From Bacillota bacterium (GTDB lineage Bacteria; Bacillota; Clostridia; Acetivibrionales; JAEXSP01): a stretch of DNA of 64,000 nt. Below are positions 52,876-62,588 of this stretch, piece by piece (position 1 is the stretch's first letter; each line of letters opens with the position of its first letter). Under the pieces are notes generated by a model. The model made no database searches. It was not told the DNA's origin and worked only from the letters and a program-made list of their open reading frames with translations. The DNA lies in the NCBI GenBank assembly GCA_023453795.1, contig JAEXSP010000004.1:172899-236898 (forward strand), read 5' to 3'. The translations under genes and the position numbers were made by a program.

Positions 52876-53673
52876 TTGGAAAGAGGAAAGATTATTGCCG
52901 TCGCAAATCAAAAGGGGGGTGTGGGTAAGACAACAACAGCTTTGAATTTATCGTTTTCATTAGCTGGAAACGATAAAAAGGTACTTCTTGTTGATTTTGA
53001 TCCCCAGTCTAATTTGACAATGTGCTTTGGAATTGATCGTCCTGATGAACTTAAAACTACGATTTATGATTTGATGATGTGTATTATTGATGAGAAGGAA
53101 CTGCCGGATAGGAGGGAGTACATCCTTTCCTTCAATAACCTTGATCTGGTTCCTTGCAGCATTGAGCTTTCTGCAATTGAGATGAGCCTTGTTAATGTAA
53201 TGAGCAGAGAGATCATTCTCAAGATGCTGCTTGAAAATTTCAAGAATGATTACGACTTCATAATTATTGATTGCATGCCTGCCCTTGGAATGCTGACTGT
53301 AAATGCTTTGGCTGCTTGTGATAGTGTTCTAATACCAGCGACTGCCCAGTATCTTTCAGCCAAAGGGCTTGAGCTTTTACTTCAGACTATATCAAGGGTC
53401 AAAAAACGCATCAATCCCAATATCACAATTGATGGTATCCTTGTAACCATGTTTTCAGACCGGACGAAGCTGACCAGAGAAATACTTAACTTGATGAATG
53501 AGGCGTACAGCGAGCATATCAGGATATTTGAAAGTAAGATTCCCATGTCAATCAAGGTAGGAGAAGCAAGCTATCGATATAAGAGTGTTATTGAGTATGA
53601 ACCTAAAAGCAAGGTAGCTCTTGCATATCAAGACTTTGGAAAGGAGTACCTGGGTTATGGAGACAAAAGGTAA
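52876..53673 (+). CDS. parA: ParA/Soj-family partition ATPase
   Basis: TTG 52876 lies 9 nt after GGAGG; TTG 52867 touches the binding site. 265 residues with the deviant Walker A KGGVGKTT, the switch motif VDFDPQSNLT and Walker B-like FIIIDCMPAL. Chromosomal/plasmid ParA without an N-terminal HTH (type Ib-like). It drives segregation of the element with ParB, whose frame starts 17 nt before the parA stop. Confidence 0.92.
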   Translation: MERGKIIAVANQKGGVGKTTTALNLSFSLAGNDKKVLLVDFDPQSNLTMCFGIDRPDELKTTIYDLMMCIIDEKELPDRREYILSFNNLDLVPCSIELSAIEMSLVNVMSREIILKMLLENFKNDYDFIIIDCMPALGMLTVNALAACDSVLIPATAQYLSAKGLELLLQTISRVKKRINPNITIDGILVTMFSDRTKLTREILNLMNEAYSEHIRIFESKIPMSIKVGEASYRYKSVIEYEPKSKVALAYQDFGKEYLGYGDKR

Positions 53674-54676
53674 GGTAAGAAGCTTTGCAGATATTTTTGG
53701 AGAAGATTAAACGCCGGATTCAAAAGCAAAGACTGGAATAAATGAAATAGAGATTTCAAGACTTGTTCCATATTTAAATCATCCTTTTAAGCTTTACGAG
53801 GGTGAGAGACTTAATGATATGGTAACAAGTGTTAAGGAGCTGGGTATTATACTCCCTGTGGTTGTAAGACCAAAGGGTGAAAACATTTATGAGATCCTTT
53901 CAGGGCATAACAGGGTGAACGCTGCTAAGATTGCAGGGTTTGAAAAAGTACCCGCAGTTATAAAGGAAGGTCTGTCTGATGAGGAAGCAAATTTGATCGT
54001 TACTGAAACAAATCTTTTACAGAGGTCTTTTGCCGATCTGAGTTACTCAGAAAGGGCAGTGGCACTAGCCAGACATTATGATGCAATCAAGCAGCAGGGA
54101 AAGAGAAACGACTTAATAAATGAAATTGAAAAACTATCGAAAAACAGCCATACCAAGGCTAATAAAGATTTGGAGCAACTTGCACCAAATGTGCGACCTC
54201 AAGAAAAAGTAGCAAATTCATATTCATTGTCAAGATTTACGGTATCAAGATATCTTCGACTAAATGAGCTGATTCCTGAACTACTGCTACGGGTAGATAC
54301 CGAAGAAATTGCCTTTATACCTGCAGTTGCTCTTTCATTTATAAAGAAAACAGAGCAACAGGATATTGAAAGGATAATTGCAGACAACAACTTCAAAGTT
54401 GATATGGTAAAAGCGGACATTCTGCGTTCTAACTCAGAAGCAGGAATTTTAACCTCTGACAGGATATATGCAATTTTATCAGGTGAACTCGGAAAGAAGA
54501 AAAAGTCCAATAAACCTGTACCAATCAAGATTAAGCCAAAAGTTATTTCAAGATTTTTCACACAGGAGCAGAAACCTCCCGAAATTGAAGAAGTCATTGA
54601 AAAGGCGCTGGAGTTATATTTCAGTAGCATATCAGAAACAGCAAAATCCTCTGAAGAAAAGGGGGATGTCGAATAA
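53657..54676 (+). pseudogene. parB: parB with an in-frame TAA at codon 18
   Basis: The frame opens at ATG 53657 (overlapping parA) and reads METKGKVRSFADIFGED, then TAA (53708-53710), then continues in the same frame to 54676 as a normal ParB: EIEISRLVPYLNHPF and ERLNDMVTSVKELG, GHNRVNAAK (CTPase/clamp motif), NLLQRSFADLSYSERA and an HTH (SRFTVSRYLRLNEL). The next ATG (53819) would lose the first ParB strand and box. Either a nonsense mutation, suppressed readthrough, or a sequencing error; the downstream frame is well preserved. Confidence 0.85.
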
Positions 54677-54698
54677 CAGATAGAAGGGAGAATTGCCT

Positions 54699-55757
54699 GT
54701 GAAGAATAATCAAAATGGGACATCACTCAAAAAGGATGACCCACATGAACAGAGGAGTGTTCCAACACGTATTTCACAAATATATGATGAGGTTACCGCA
54801 AGAATTACAAGTTCAGAAGCTGAGTGGAAAAAGTTTTTAAGCTTCCATTCCAGACTGTACAAATACAGCTTTGAAAGTGCGGCTTTGATTTACGCACAAC
54901 GTCCGGATGCCACCCTTGTGGCAGATATGGAGACCTGGAATAGGAAAGTCGGACGGTGGGTAAACACAGGAGCAAAGAGCATCAGGGTATTTGATTCAGG
55001 TGATGGTAATAGCCATAGTAGTTTCTATCCAAAACCAAGATATCTTTTTGATATTAAAGACACCAACGGTAACCCGGAAACAGTACCGAAGGTATGGAAG
55101 CTCAATGACGCTACAGCTCAAATGGTTGCCGACAGGCTAAATACATACTATCTGGGAGAAGGTGTCCCATTATCAATCGTTATAGGAATAATGGCTGAAA
55201 CGAAAGCAATTATTGGATATGATGAACTGATGCATGGATTCGAAGAAGATTTAAAGGGTACAAGCCTCCGGGAATTGCCTTGTGCTGGAGTTGAGGACTG
55301 TTTCAGACAAGCTTTGGTTAACAGTACCATATATCTTGTTGGAAAACGGTGCGGAATAGAAGAAGATACTTTAAATGAATTCGATCTAAGTGTAATCCAA
55401 TATTTTAAGAGCAAGCAGCTTTTAGCAAGATTGGGCAGCGATGTAACAAAGATATCTCAGGAGATTTTACGGGAGATTGAATCATCAATAAAGCAAATAT
55501 TAAATGAGCAAAGGAGTGTAAAAAAAGATGAATCAAGTATTGGAATTGAATTACAAAGAGAAAGACGGGATATTATATCCCGAGATTCAGAACTCCAACA
55601 GCAAAGAAGCAGACGAAACGCCTCTGGGCAAGTACGGGCAGATGGCGATGTCTTACCTGAAAGAGAATCATCCTCACAGGTACACGTACCTACTGATGGA
55701 GGGGGAACTGATGGCAACCATGCACAAGGTGAACGAGGAAGCACACAATCATCTTAA
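54699..55757 (+). CDS. N-terminal part of the element's large methyltransferase-helicase protein (ends at an in-frame TAA)
   Basis: GTG 54699 has GGGAG 8 nt upstream; TTG 54693 is too close. Residues about 20-250 match the N-terminal region seen in large conjugative-element proteins of firmicutes (SAEWKKFLSFHSRLYKYSF-like, ALIYAQRPDAT, VGRWVNTGAKSIRVFD). The frame ends at TAA 55755-55757 after an Arg/Gly/Glu/Gln-rich low-complexity tail, but the same frame is open from 55758 to 61325. The tail's composition is explained by the overlapping tnpV gene in another frame. In homologous elements I would expect one continuous protein. Confidence 0.78.
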   Translation: MKNNQNGTSLKKDDPHEQRSVPTRISQIYDEVTARITSSEAEWKKFLSFHSRLYKYSFESAALIYAQRPDATLVADMETWNRKVGRWVNTGAKSIRVFDSGDGNSHSSFYPKPRYLFDIKDTNGNPETVPKVWKLNDATAQMVADRLNTYYLGEGVPLSIVIGIMAETKAIIGYDELMHGFEEDLKGTSLRELPCAGVEDCFRQALVNSTIYLVGKRCGIEEDTLNEFDLSVIQYFKSKQLLARLGSDVTKISQEILREIESSIKQILNEQRSVKKDESSIGIELQRERRDIISRDSELQQQRSRRNASGQVRADGDVLPERESSSQVHVPTDGGGTDGNHAQGERGSTQSS

Positions 55758-55896
55758 CAACATCATGGAGCAGATGCTGAAGAGCAACTCCATACCGGAC
55801 CCGAGCAACGCCTACCAGAGTTACAGGTACAGGATGCAGTTGAGGGCAACAGCGGAGGAAATAACATTGGTGGAGATTGTGTACAAACCAAGATAG
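55528..55896 (+). CDS. tnpV: TnpV-family transposon-encoded protein, overprinted on the large gene
   Basis: ATG 55528 is preceded by AAAGGAG. The 122-residue product has the TnpV pattern: a short N-terminal strand (YKEKDGILYPEI), TPLGKYGQMAMSYLKENHP, YTYLLMEGELMATMHKVNEEA, and a closing helix ending TAEEITLVEIVY. It lies in the +1 frame of the methyltransferase-helicase gene and covers its stop codon. TnpV occurs in Tn4451-like and other mobilisable elements; its role is not well established. A strong terminator follows 20 nt after its stop. Confidence 0.85.
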   Translation: MNQVLELNYKEKDGILYPEIQNSNSKEADETPLGKYGQMAMSYLKENHPHRYTYLLMEGELMATMHKVNEEAHNHLNNIMEQMLKSNSIPDPSNAYQSYRYRMQLRATAEEITLVEIVYKPR

Positions 55897-55916
55897 AAAA
55901 GCATACAGATACTACC

Positions 55917-55944
55917 GAGTCGCAAAACAGCGGCTCTTTTTTTT
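55917..55944 (+). terminator. Intrinsic terminator after tnpV, inside the larger reading frame
   Basis: GAGTCGC (55917-55923), 6-nt loop, GCGGCTC (55930-55936; one T-G pair), then eight Ts. It is encoded within the open frame linking the two parts of the large gene, where it translates as ...NSGSFFS. Confidence 0.85.
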
Positions 55945-55976
55945 CGCCTACCAGGCGCTACTTAAGTAAAGAAGAA

Positions 55977-58900
55977 GTGATAGATACAGTACTATTATCC
56001 GGCAGTAATGTTACAGGTGGTAAAGGACGCATATTTGATTACCTTAAAACTAATCCAGACAGCACAGATTTTGCAAGGATGGTAAAGCGGGAATATGGTA
56101 TTGGCGGTGTTGCTTCTCCTGTTGATTTTGGAATACATAGAGTTGATTATGACAGTAAAGGTATCAGGATTGAGTGGCTTGATGATGCAGGAACACATAC
56201 CTGTTTAGTTACATGGAATGCTGCTGCAGAAAGAATCCGCAGTCTGGCGGAAGAAGGCACATATCTTCAAGGGTTATCTATAGCAACCCATCAACAGCAG
56301 ACTGTATTTGATTTACTTGAACATCAGAATTCTAACCAACAAGAGGTGACGGGGGATTCGGAGGCATATAATATACCGGATGAAAACCTGAATGAGGATG
56401 TTTCAGAGCAGCTAAATCCTCATGATATTTCAAATGAAGTATATGACTCTACTGAGGAAACAGAATTCAATAACATTACTCATAATCCAAATACCCTTAT
56501 CAATTACCGCTACTCTAAAGAAGATGGGATTGGCCTTGGCGGCTTAAAAACAAAGTTCAAAAGTAACATTGAAGCTATTAAAACCTTAAGGGTTATTGAA
56601 AATGAGAACAGAATTGCCGATACAGAAGAACAAAAAATACTTGTGAAATATGTTGGATGGGGTGGTATGCCGCAGGCTTTCGATCCGGATGCTTCAGGAT
56701 GGGAGAAGGAGTACTTGGAACTAAGAGAGCTTCTTACATATGAGGAATATGAAAGCACTAGAGCATCGACTCCTAACGCCCATTACACATCACCTGTGGT
56801 GATTGAAGCTATATACAAAGCCCTTAACCGTTTCGGTTATAAAAAAGGAAACATGCTGGAACCAGCTGTGGGAACAGGGCTTTTCTATTCACTCCTGCCG
56901 GATGAAATGAAAAATTCAAAGCTTTATGGTGTAGAATTGGACAGCTTATCCGGCAGAATATCAAAGCAGCTTTATCAAACAGCCGACATAAGGGTACAGG
57001 GTTTTGAAACAGTGGATTACCCAGATAACTTTTTCGATGTGGCTATAGGGAATGTACCATTTGGAGATTACAAGCTTCATGATAAGAAATATGATAAGTA
57101 CAACCTGAACATACATGACTATTTTTTTGCAAAAACTTTGGACAAGATCCGTCCGGGAGGAATTATCGCCTTTATTACTTCCAAAGGCACCATGGATAAG
57201 GAAAATGCTGCTGTCAGAAAATATATTGCAGAACGGGCAGAGCTTATAGGTGCAATACGCCTTCCTAATACTGCTTTTAAGCAAATAGCCAATACAGACG
57301 TTACAAGCGATATAATATTTCTTCAGAAGCGGGAGCATGTTGCTGTAACCGATGCGGAATGGCTTTATCTTGGCTTAACGGATGATGGCATCCCCGTAAA
57401 TCAATATTATCTTGACCATCCGGATATGATGCTGGGAAAGATGATATTTGACCAGAGGGGCTTTGGTGAAGGCAGCAAATATACTGCTCTTGTCCCTGAA
57501 GAAAATCTGGATTTAGCAGAAGCTCTCGACAAAGCAGTCTCAAACCTAAATGCAAGTATTATATCTGTTCAAGAACAGGCTGAGATAGAGCAGGAAACAA
57601 TTCAGGCTGACCCGGCAGTTAAGAATTTTACATATACATTCGTTGATGGCAGCCTATATTACCGGCACAATGCCATCATGAGAAAGATGGACTTTAAAGG
57701 AGTTGCACTTGAAAGACTCAAGGGACTTGACGAACTGAGGAAAGCTACCCGTGATGTCATTGATGTACAGATGAATGGATGCACCTTGGAGGAATTAAAA
57801 CCCTATCAGGAAAGACTGAATACTATTTATGATGAATATATCAGCAAGTATGGAATTGTCAGCTCAAAACAAAATGCACTGGTTTTCAGGGACGACAGCG
57901 ATTACCCATTGCTCTGCTCATTAGAAGATATTGATGAGGATGGAACAGCAAAAAAAGCGGACATGTTTACCAGACAGACTATAAGACCCCGAATAGAAAT
58001 CACCGAGGTAGATACTGCCATGGAAGCATTGGCTGTTTCACTGAATGAAAAAGGCAGGGTTGACCTGCGATACATGACTTCAATCTATGACAGCACACCT
58101 GAAAGCCTGTCACAGGAATTGAAAGGGCAGATTTTTCTTAACCCAGAAAAAGAGACACAAAGTATATATGACGGGTGGGAGACCGCAAATGAGTACCTTT
58201 CAGGAAATGTAAGGCGAAAACTCAAGGTAGCGCAGCTGAGTGCAGAAAAAGAGCCTGAAAAGTATGCAGGCAATGTAACGGCGCTTGAAAGTGTACAGCC
58301 AAGAGAGCTTGATGCATCAGAAATTGATGTAAAAATGGGCGCTGCATGGGTTGAACCTGCAACCTATGAACAGTTTATTTATGAACTGCTGAGGACTCCA
58401 GTCTATAATCGAAACGACAGGAATAATGGTTACAAAAACAATCGCAGCATTAATGTTAACTACAACAGTTATATGGGATCCTGGTCAATAGAGAACAAAA
58501 GCCTGGATTACAACTCGATAGCCGCAAATCAAACCTATGGAACAAAGCGGATAGATGCATATACAATTATTGAAGAAACACTCAATCTAAGAAGTGTAAC
58601 AGTAAAGGATAAAGTTGAAGATGAGAACGGCAATGATAAATATATATTGAACAAAAATGAAACAATTGCAGCAAGAGCAAAACAGGATCAGATAAAAGAA
58701 GAGTTCAAAAGCTGGATATTTAAAGATCCGGACAGGCGCAAAAAGCATGTAGACTTCTATAACGAAAACTTCAATAACATGCGCCTGAGGGAGTATGATG
58801 GCTCACACCTGACATTTCCCGGTATGAATCCTGATATCAAACTGAAGCCTCACCAGGTCAACGCAATAGCAAGAATACTCTATGGAGGAAATACACTGCT

Positions 58901-61325
58901 AACTCACTGTGTAGGGGCAGGGAAAACCTTTGAAATGACTGCCTCCTGTATGGAGCTTAAACGGCTTGGTTTTGCAAAAAAGAGTGTCTTTGTAGTACCC
59001 AATCACCTCACTGAACAGACAGGAGCGGAATTCTTAAGGTTGTACCCGTCAGCAAATATCCTTGTAGCGACAAAAAAGGACTTTGAGAAACAAAACCGGA
59101 GAAGGTTTGTCAGCAAGATAGCTACCGGGGATTATGATGCAATAATAATCGGGCATTCCAGCTTTGAAAAGATTCCTATATCAAAGGAACGCCGGGAAAA
59201 GATGCTGAGAGATCAGATTTCAGAAATTACCTATGCTATAAAGGAAGCAAAAAGGCAGCATGGGGAGAACTGGAACATCAAACAGATGGAGAAATTCAAG
59301 AAAAACCTTGAAGCTGAAATTAAAAGGTTGATGGATGAAAGCAGAAAGGATGATGTAATAGACTTTGAACAGCTTGGCATTGACTGCATGTTTGTAGATG
59401 AAGCCCATTACTATAAGAACTGTGCGGTGTTTTCAAAGATGCGTAATGTTGCCGGAATTTCAAATACCCGAGCGAAAAAGTCAATGGACATGCTGATGAA
59501 ATGTCAGTACATTAATGAAATCAATGACGGGAGAGGCGTAGTATTTGCTACAGGCACTCCCATAAGCAACTCCATGACAGAAATGTTTGTCATGCAGCGG
59601 TACTTGCAAAATCATGAACTGCACATCAGGAACCTACACCACTTTGATGGCTGGGCGGCAATGTTCGGTGAGGTCGTATCCTCATTGGAGCTTTCACCTG
59701 AAGGAAATGGATATCGGTTCCGTTCAAGATTTGCGAAATTCAATAACCTGCCGGAATTAATGGGACTGTTTAAAAATGTGGCTGATATTCAAACGGCAGA
59801 CATGCTGAAGCTGCCGGTATCGAAATTAAAAGATGATAAATATACCCTTGTTGCGTCAGAACCTTCGGAATTTGCAATTGATGAAATAGCAAACTATGGA
59901 GAAAGAGCCGAGAGAATACGAAACAGCCAGGTTGAACCGTCGGTAGACAATATGTTGAAAATAACAACAGAAGCAAGGTTATTGGGAACAGACCCAAGGC
60001 TGATAGACCCAAATGCTTATGATGACCCGAACTCAAAACTTAACAAGTGTGTAGACAATATCTTTAAGGAGTATATGGAATCTAACGACATCAAAGGAAC
60101 ACAGATTGTATTCTGTGATGTAGGAACGCCCAAGAGAGACGGGCGTTTTTCTATTTATGGCGATGCAAAGAAAAAACTAACAGCAATGGGGATTCCGGCA
60201 GAAGAAATTTGTTTTATACATGATGCTAAAAATGAGGTACAGCGTGAAAAAATGTTTTCACAGCTCAGAAGCGGTGAAAAACGCATAATATTTGGTTCGA
60301 CAGCCAAAATGGGTACAGGCACCAACATTCAAACAAAATTGGTAGCGTTGCACCATCTGGACTGCCCCTACAGGCCTTCTGACATTGAGCAGCGGGAGGG
60401 AAGAATACTACGTCAGGGCAATAAAAATGAAGTTGTGGAGATTTTCCGTTACGTTACAAAAAATACTTTCGACAGTTACTTATGGCAGATTGTAGAGCAG
60501 AAGCAGCGGTTTATATCACAGGTAATGACCGGCAAATCAGTCGCAAGAAGCTGTGAGGATATTGATGAAACAGTACTTTCGTTTGCCGAAGTTAAGGCAC
60601 TTGCAACAGGGAACCCCATGATAAAAGAAAAAATGGATATTGATAATGAAATCAGCCGCCTTCAGGTTCTCAAATCAGCATATAACAACCAGCGTTATTC
60701 TCTGGAGGACAGCTTTACCTTCTACTATCCCAAACGCATTTTCGAAACGGAGCAAGCCCTTGAATGCCTTATTAAAGACATACAGATAAGAGACATGAAC
60801 AAAAGCAAGGACTTTTCGATTATCCTCAACGGTAGAATTTACGATGAACGTGAGAAAGCCGGAAGCCTGATACAAACGATGCTTGATGAGGCCGTAAAAC
60901 AAAAGCAATTAAGTATCGGCAAATTTCAGGGGTTTGAACTGCTCCTGAAATATGAGCAGTTTGGCAGCAGGCTCAGTTTGATCCTTCATGGAAATGCAAA
61001 GCATGAGGTTGAGCTTGGAGACAGCCCTCATGGAAATATGGTAAGGCTTGAAAATGTTCTTGAGGGCATGGACAGAAAAGTAGAAAACTATGAGAACAAG
61101 CTCGCAGAGTATAACAAAAACATGGAGGATGCCAAAGCAGAATTTGCAAAGCCTTTCAAATTTGCCGGTGAGTTGAAGGAAAAGTTGAAACGGCAGTTTG
61201 AACTGAATGCATTGCTTGACCTTGATAAAAGGGAAGAGGTTATAGCAGATGACTCTATGGAGAAAAGCAGTGAGAATATTGAGGAACAAGCGGCTGAGGA
61301 AGAATGTGAAGCTGTGACAGAGTAA
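55977..61325 (+). CDS. N6-adenine methyltransferase / SNF2-type helicase of a conjugative element
   Basis: GTG 55977 is the first plausible start after the terminator, but the frame is continuous with 54699-55757 across one TAA. The 1782-residue product contains a YodL/LPD-like N terminus, an adenine-methyltransferase core (MLEPAVGTGLFYSLL and a catalytic-type IGNVPFGDY), then a SNF2/DEAH helicase: Walker A CVGAGKT, FVDEAHYYKN, ATGTPISNSMTEM, GSTAKMGTGTNIQ and PSDIEQREGRILRQGN. The C terminus is a long coiled-coil-like region with acidic end. Such proteins are signature genes of Tn916/CTn-type integrative elements and plasmids; a protective anti-restriction role is often suggested, not proven. 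Confidence 0.88.
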   Translation: MIDTVLLSGSNVTGGKGRIFDYLKTNPDSTDFARMVKREYGIGGVASPVDFGIHRVDYDSKGIRIEWLDDAGTHTCLVTWNAAAERIRSLAEEGTYLQGLSIATHQQQTVFDLLEHQNSNQQEVTGDSEAYNIPDENLNEDVSEQLNPHDISNEVYDSTEETEFNNITHNPNTLINYRYSKEDGIGLGGLKTKFKSNIEAIKTLRVIENENRIADTEEQKILVKYVGWGGMPQAFDPDASGWEKEYLELRELLTYEEYESTRASTPNAHYTSPVVIEAIYKALNRFGYKKGNMLEPAVGTGLFYSLLPDEMKNSKLYGVELDSLSGRISKQLYQTADIRVQGFETVDYPDNFFDVAIGNVPFGDYKLHDKKYDKYNLNIHDYFFAKTLDKIRPGGIIAFITSKGTMDKENAAVRKYIAERAELIGAIRLPNTAFKQIANTDVTSDIIFLQKREHVAVTDAEWLYLGLTDDGIPVNQYYLDHPDMMLGKMIFDQRGFGEGSKYTALVPEENLDLAEALDKAVSNLNASIISVQEQAEIEQETIQADPAVKNFTYTFVDGSLYYRHNAIMRKMDFKGVALERLKGLDELRKATRDVIDVQMNGCTLEELKPYQERLNTIYDEYISKYGIVSSKQNALVFRDDSDYPLLCSLEDIDEDGTAKKADMFTRQTIRPRIEITEVDTAMEALAVSLNEKGRVDLRYMTSIYDSTPESLSQELKGQIFLNPEKETQSIYDGWETANEYLSGNVRRKLKVAQLSAEKEPEKYAGNVTALESVQPRELDASEIDVKMGAAWVEPATYEQFIYELLRTPVYNRNDRNNGYKNNRSINVNYNSYMGSWSIENKSLDYNSIAANQTYGTKRIDAYTIIEETLNLRSVTVKDKVEDENGNDKYILNKNETIAARAKQDQIKEEFKSWIFKDPDRRKKHVDFYNENFNNMRLREYDGSHLTFPGMNPDIKLKPHQVNAIARILYGGNTLLTHCVGAGKTFEMTASCMELKRLGFAKKSVFVVPNHLTEQTGAEFLRLYPSANILVATKKDFEKQNRRRFVSKIATGDYDAIIIGHSSFEKIPISKERREKMLRDQISEITYAIKEAKRQHGENWNIKQMEKFKKNLEAEIKRLMDESRKDDVIDFEQLGIDCMFVDEAHYYKNCAVFSKMRNVAGISNTRAKKSMDMLMKCQYINEINDGRGVVFATGTPISNSMTEMFVMQRYLQNHELHIRNLHHFDGWAAMFGEVVSSLELSPEGNGYRFRSRFAKFNNLPELMGLFKNVADIQTADMLKLPVSKLKDDKYTLVASEPSEFAIDEIANYGERAERIRNSQVEPSVDNMLKITTEARLLGTDPRLIDPNAYDDPNSKLNKCVDNIFKEYMESNDIKGTQIVFCDVGTPKRDGRFSIYGDAKKKLTAMGIPAEEICFIHDAKNEVQREKMFSQLRSGEKRIIFGSTAKMGTGTNIQTKLVALHHLDCPYRPSDIEQREGRILRQGNKNEVVEIFRYVTKNTFDSYLWQIVEQKQRFISQVMTGKSVARSCEDIDETVLSFAEVKALATGNPMIKEKMDIDNEISRLQVLKSAYNNQRYSLEDSFTFYYPKRIFETEQALECLIKDIQIRDMNKSKDFSIILNGRIYDEREKAGSLIQTMLDEAVKQKQLSIGKFQGFELLLKYEQFGSRLSLILHGNAKHEVELGDSPHGNMVRLENVLEGMDRKVENYENKLAEYNKNMEDAKAEFAKPFKFAGELKEKLKRQFELNALLDLDKREEVIADDSMEKSSENIEEQAAEEECEAVTE
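60125..60150 (+). other. Terminator-like hairpin inside the helicase coding sequence
   Basis: AACGCCC (60125-60131) pairs with GGGCGTT (60141-60147), followed by further Ts. It lies within the codons for GTPKRDGRFS. May attenuate transcription, or be coincidental. Confidence 0.45.
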
Positions 61326-61351
61326 ATTCTTTCTTAAGTTATGAAAGGAGA

Positions 61352-62359
61352 GTGATTCCTATAGAACGGCGTTTTACAAATATAATTGACTATACTAGAA
61401 GCCGGGGGTATCCAGTAAAGCAGGTTACACCTCATTCCTTCAAAATTCCCGGCTACGGAGGTCTATACATTCACTCGGGTGGACTAAAATGGAATAGGTT
61501 CTCAGCGGATATCGGTGGCGGAACAATTCAATTTGTAATGCACATGGAAAACAAATCCTGGGTTGAAGCGGTCAAAGAGCTGTTAAATATTCCGGCTTCT
61601 CAATATCCTGGATCTTCATCAGTTCGGGAAAAGCCCAAAGAACAGGGATCGGAAAAGAAACCATTCAAACTTCCTGAAAAGAATGATACATACAAGCATA
61701 TGTTTGCATACCTGATAAACACCCGAAAGATTGACAAACAGATTGTATATAATCTTGTGAAGCTGAAAAAGATTTATGAAAACAAGTATTACAACAGCTG
61801 CGTTTTTGTAGGCTATGATAAAGATGGTGAAACAAAGTATGCAGCCATCCGGGGAACCAATCCATCAATGCAATATCGCATAGATGTCGCCGGATCAGAT
61901 AAAAGCGTTCCTTTTACTGTCAATGTCAGGGCAAGCAATGTTTGCAGTGATAATACATTTAGCAGCAATAACCTGTTTGTATTTGAAAGCCCCATCGATT
62001 TGATGAGTTACTTGTCGTTGCTGAAACTACATAGAATCAAAAACTTTGATGCACATTTCATTTCTCTGGGTGGTGTATGTGGCCTTGCCCTAGAAAGATT
62101 CCTGAATGAGCATCCGAATATAGTGGAAATAACGCTCGGTCTTGATAATGATGAGGCCGGGCGTTTTGCTTGTGAACAGATACGTCAGAAGTATTCTGAC
62201 AGATGTATCATTCGGCGGCACTTGCCCCAAAATAAGGATTTTAATGACGACTTGTTAAAGCTGTTAATGCCAGTACAGGAGTCGACAAGGGATGTTGAAA
62301 AGGGAAAAAATACGCAATCCAAGGTGCATGATGAAAGTGAAATGCTTTTATCTCAATAG
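61352..62359 (+). CDS. DUF3991/Toprim-domain protein of the mobile element
   Basis: GTG 61352 is the only upstream candidate, although it is very near AAAGGAG; a non-canonical start a few codons later is possible. 335 residues: a primase-type zinc-finger-like/DUF3991 N terminus (LKWNRFSADIGGGTIQFVMH) and a Toprim domain with FVFESPIDLMSYL (catalytic Glu) and LGLDNDEAG (acidic D-x-D). Family members are linked to plasmid and ICE replication or relaxation; they lack the full primase domain set. Preceded by 26 nt after the helicase stop, so cotranscribed. Confidence 0.85.
   Translation: MIPIERRFTNIIDYTRSRGYPVKQVTPHSFKIPGYGGLYIHSGGLKWNRFSADIGGGTIQFVMHMENKSWVEAVKELLNIPASQYPGSSSVREKPKEQGSEKKPFKLPEKNDTYKHMFAYLINTRKIDKQIVYNLVKLKKIYENKYYNSCVFVGYDKDGETKYAAIRGTNPSMQYRIDVAGSDKSVPFTVNVRASNVCSDNTFSSNNLFVFESPIDLMSYLSLLKLHRIKNFDAHFISLGGVCGLALERFLNEHPNIVEITLGLDNDEAGRFACEQIRQKYSDRCIIRRHLPQNKDFNDDLLKLLMPVQESTRDVEKGKNTQSKVHDESEMLLSQ
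62131..62165 (+). other. Second terminator-like hairpin, inside the Toprim coding sequence
   Basis: AACGCTCGG (62131-62139) pairs with CCGGGCGTT (62157-62165) with one G-T pair, followed by TTGC. Same stem flavour as at 60125. Confidence 0.4.
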
Positions 62360-62377
62360 CCAATCATTTTACGCAAC

Positions 62378-62410
62378 AAAAGTCCCTGGTCAAGGTCTGG
62401 GATTTTTGTT
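62378..62410 (+). terminator. Intrinsic terminator after the Toprim gene
   Basis: AAAAGTCCC (62378-62386) pairs imperfectly with GGGATTTTT (62399-62407), one bulged G, T-run included. It lies 19 nt after the stop. Confidence 0.65.
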
Positions 62411-62422
62411 AAGGCAGGAACA

Positions 62423-62569
62423 GGCGTATTACATACGCCGTGAAACAGCTTGAACGCTAAGCGTTCAACGGTATTACATCAATGAAAACCGTAATACAAA
62501 AGTAATACAATCAAAAGGGGACATACTTCAGCTACAAGAATATACTACAGAGTAGAAGTGTGTCCCCTT
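62423..62569. other. Cluster of four inverted repeats (candidate origin of transfer or replication)
   Basis: No gene lies in 62360-62588. GGCGTAT/ATACGCC (62423-62439), TTGAACGCT/AGCGTTCAA (62450-62468), GTATTAC with two GTAATAC copies (62471-62508), and the 15-bp AAGGGGACATACTTC/GAAGTGTGTCCCCTT (62515-62529, 62555-62569). A ribbon-helix-helix protein is encoded 20 nt downstream, the usual neighbour of an oriT. Confidence 0.6.
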
Positions 62570-62588
62570 ACATTAGGTGGTGGTTCAC

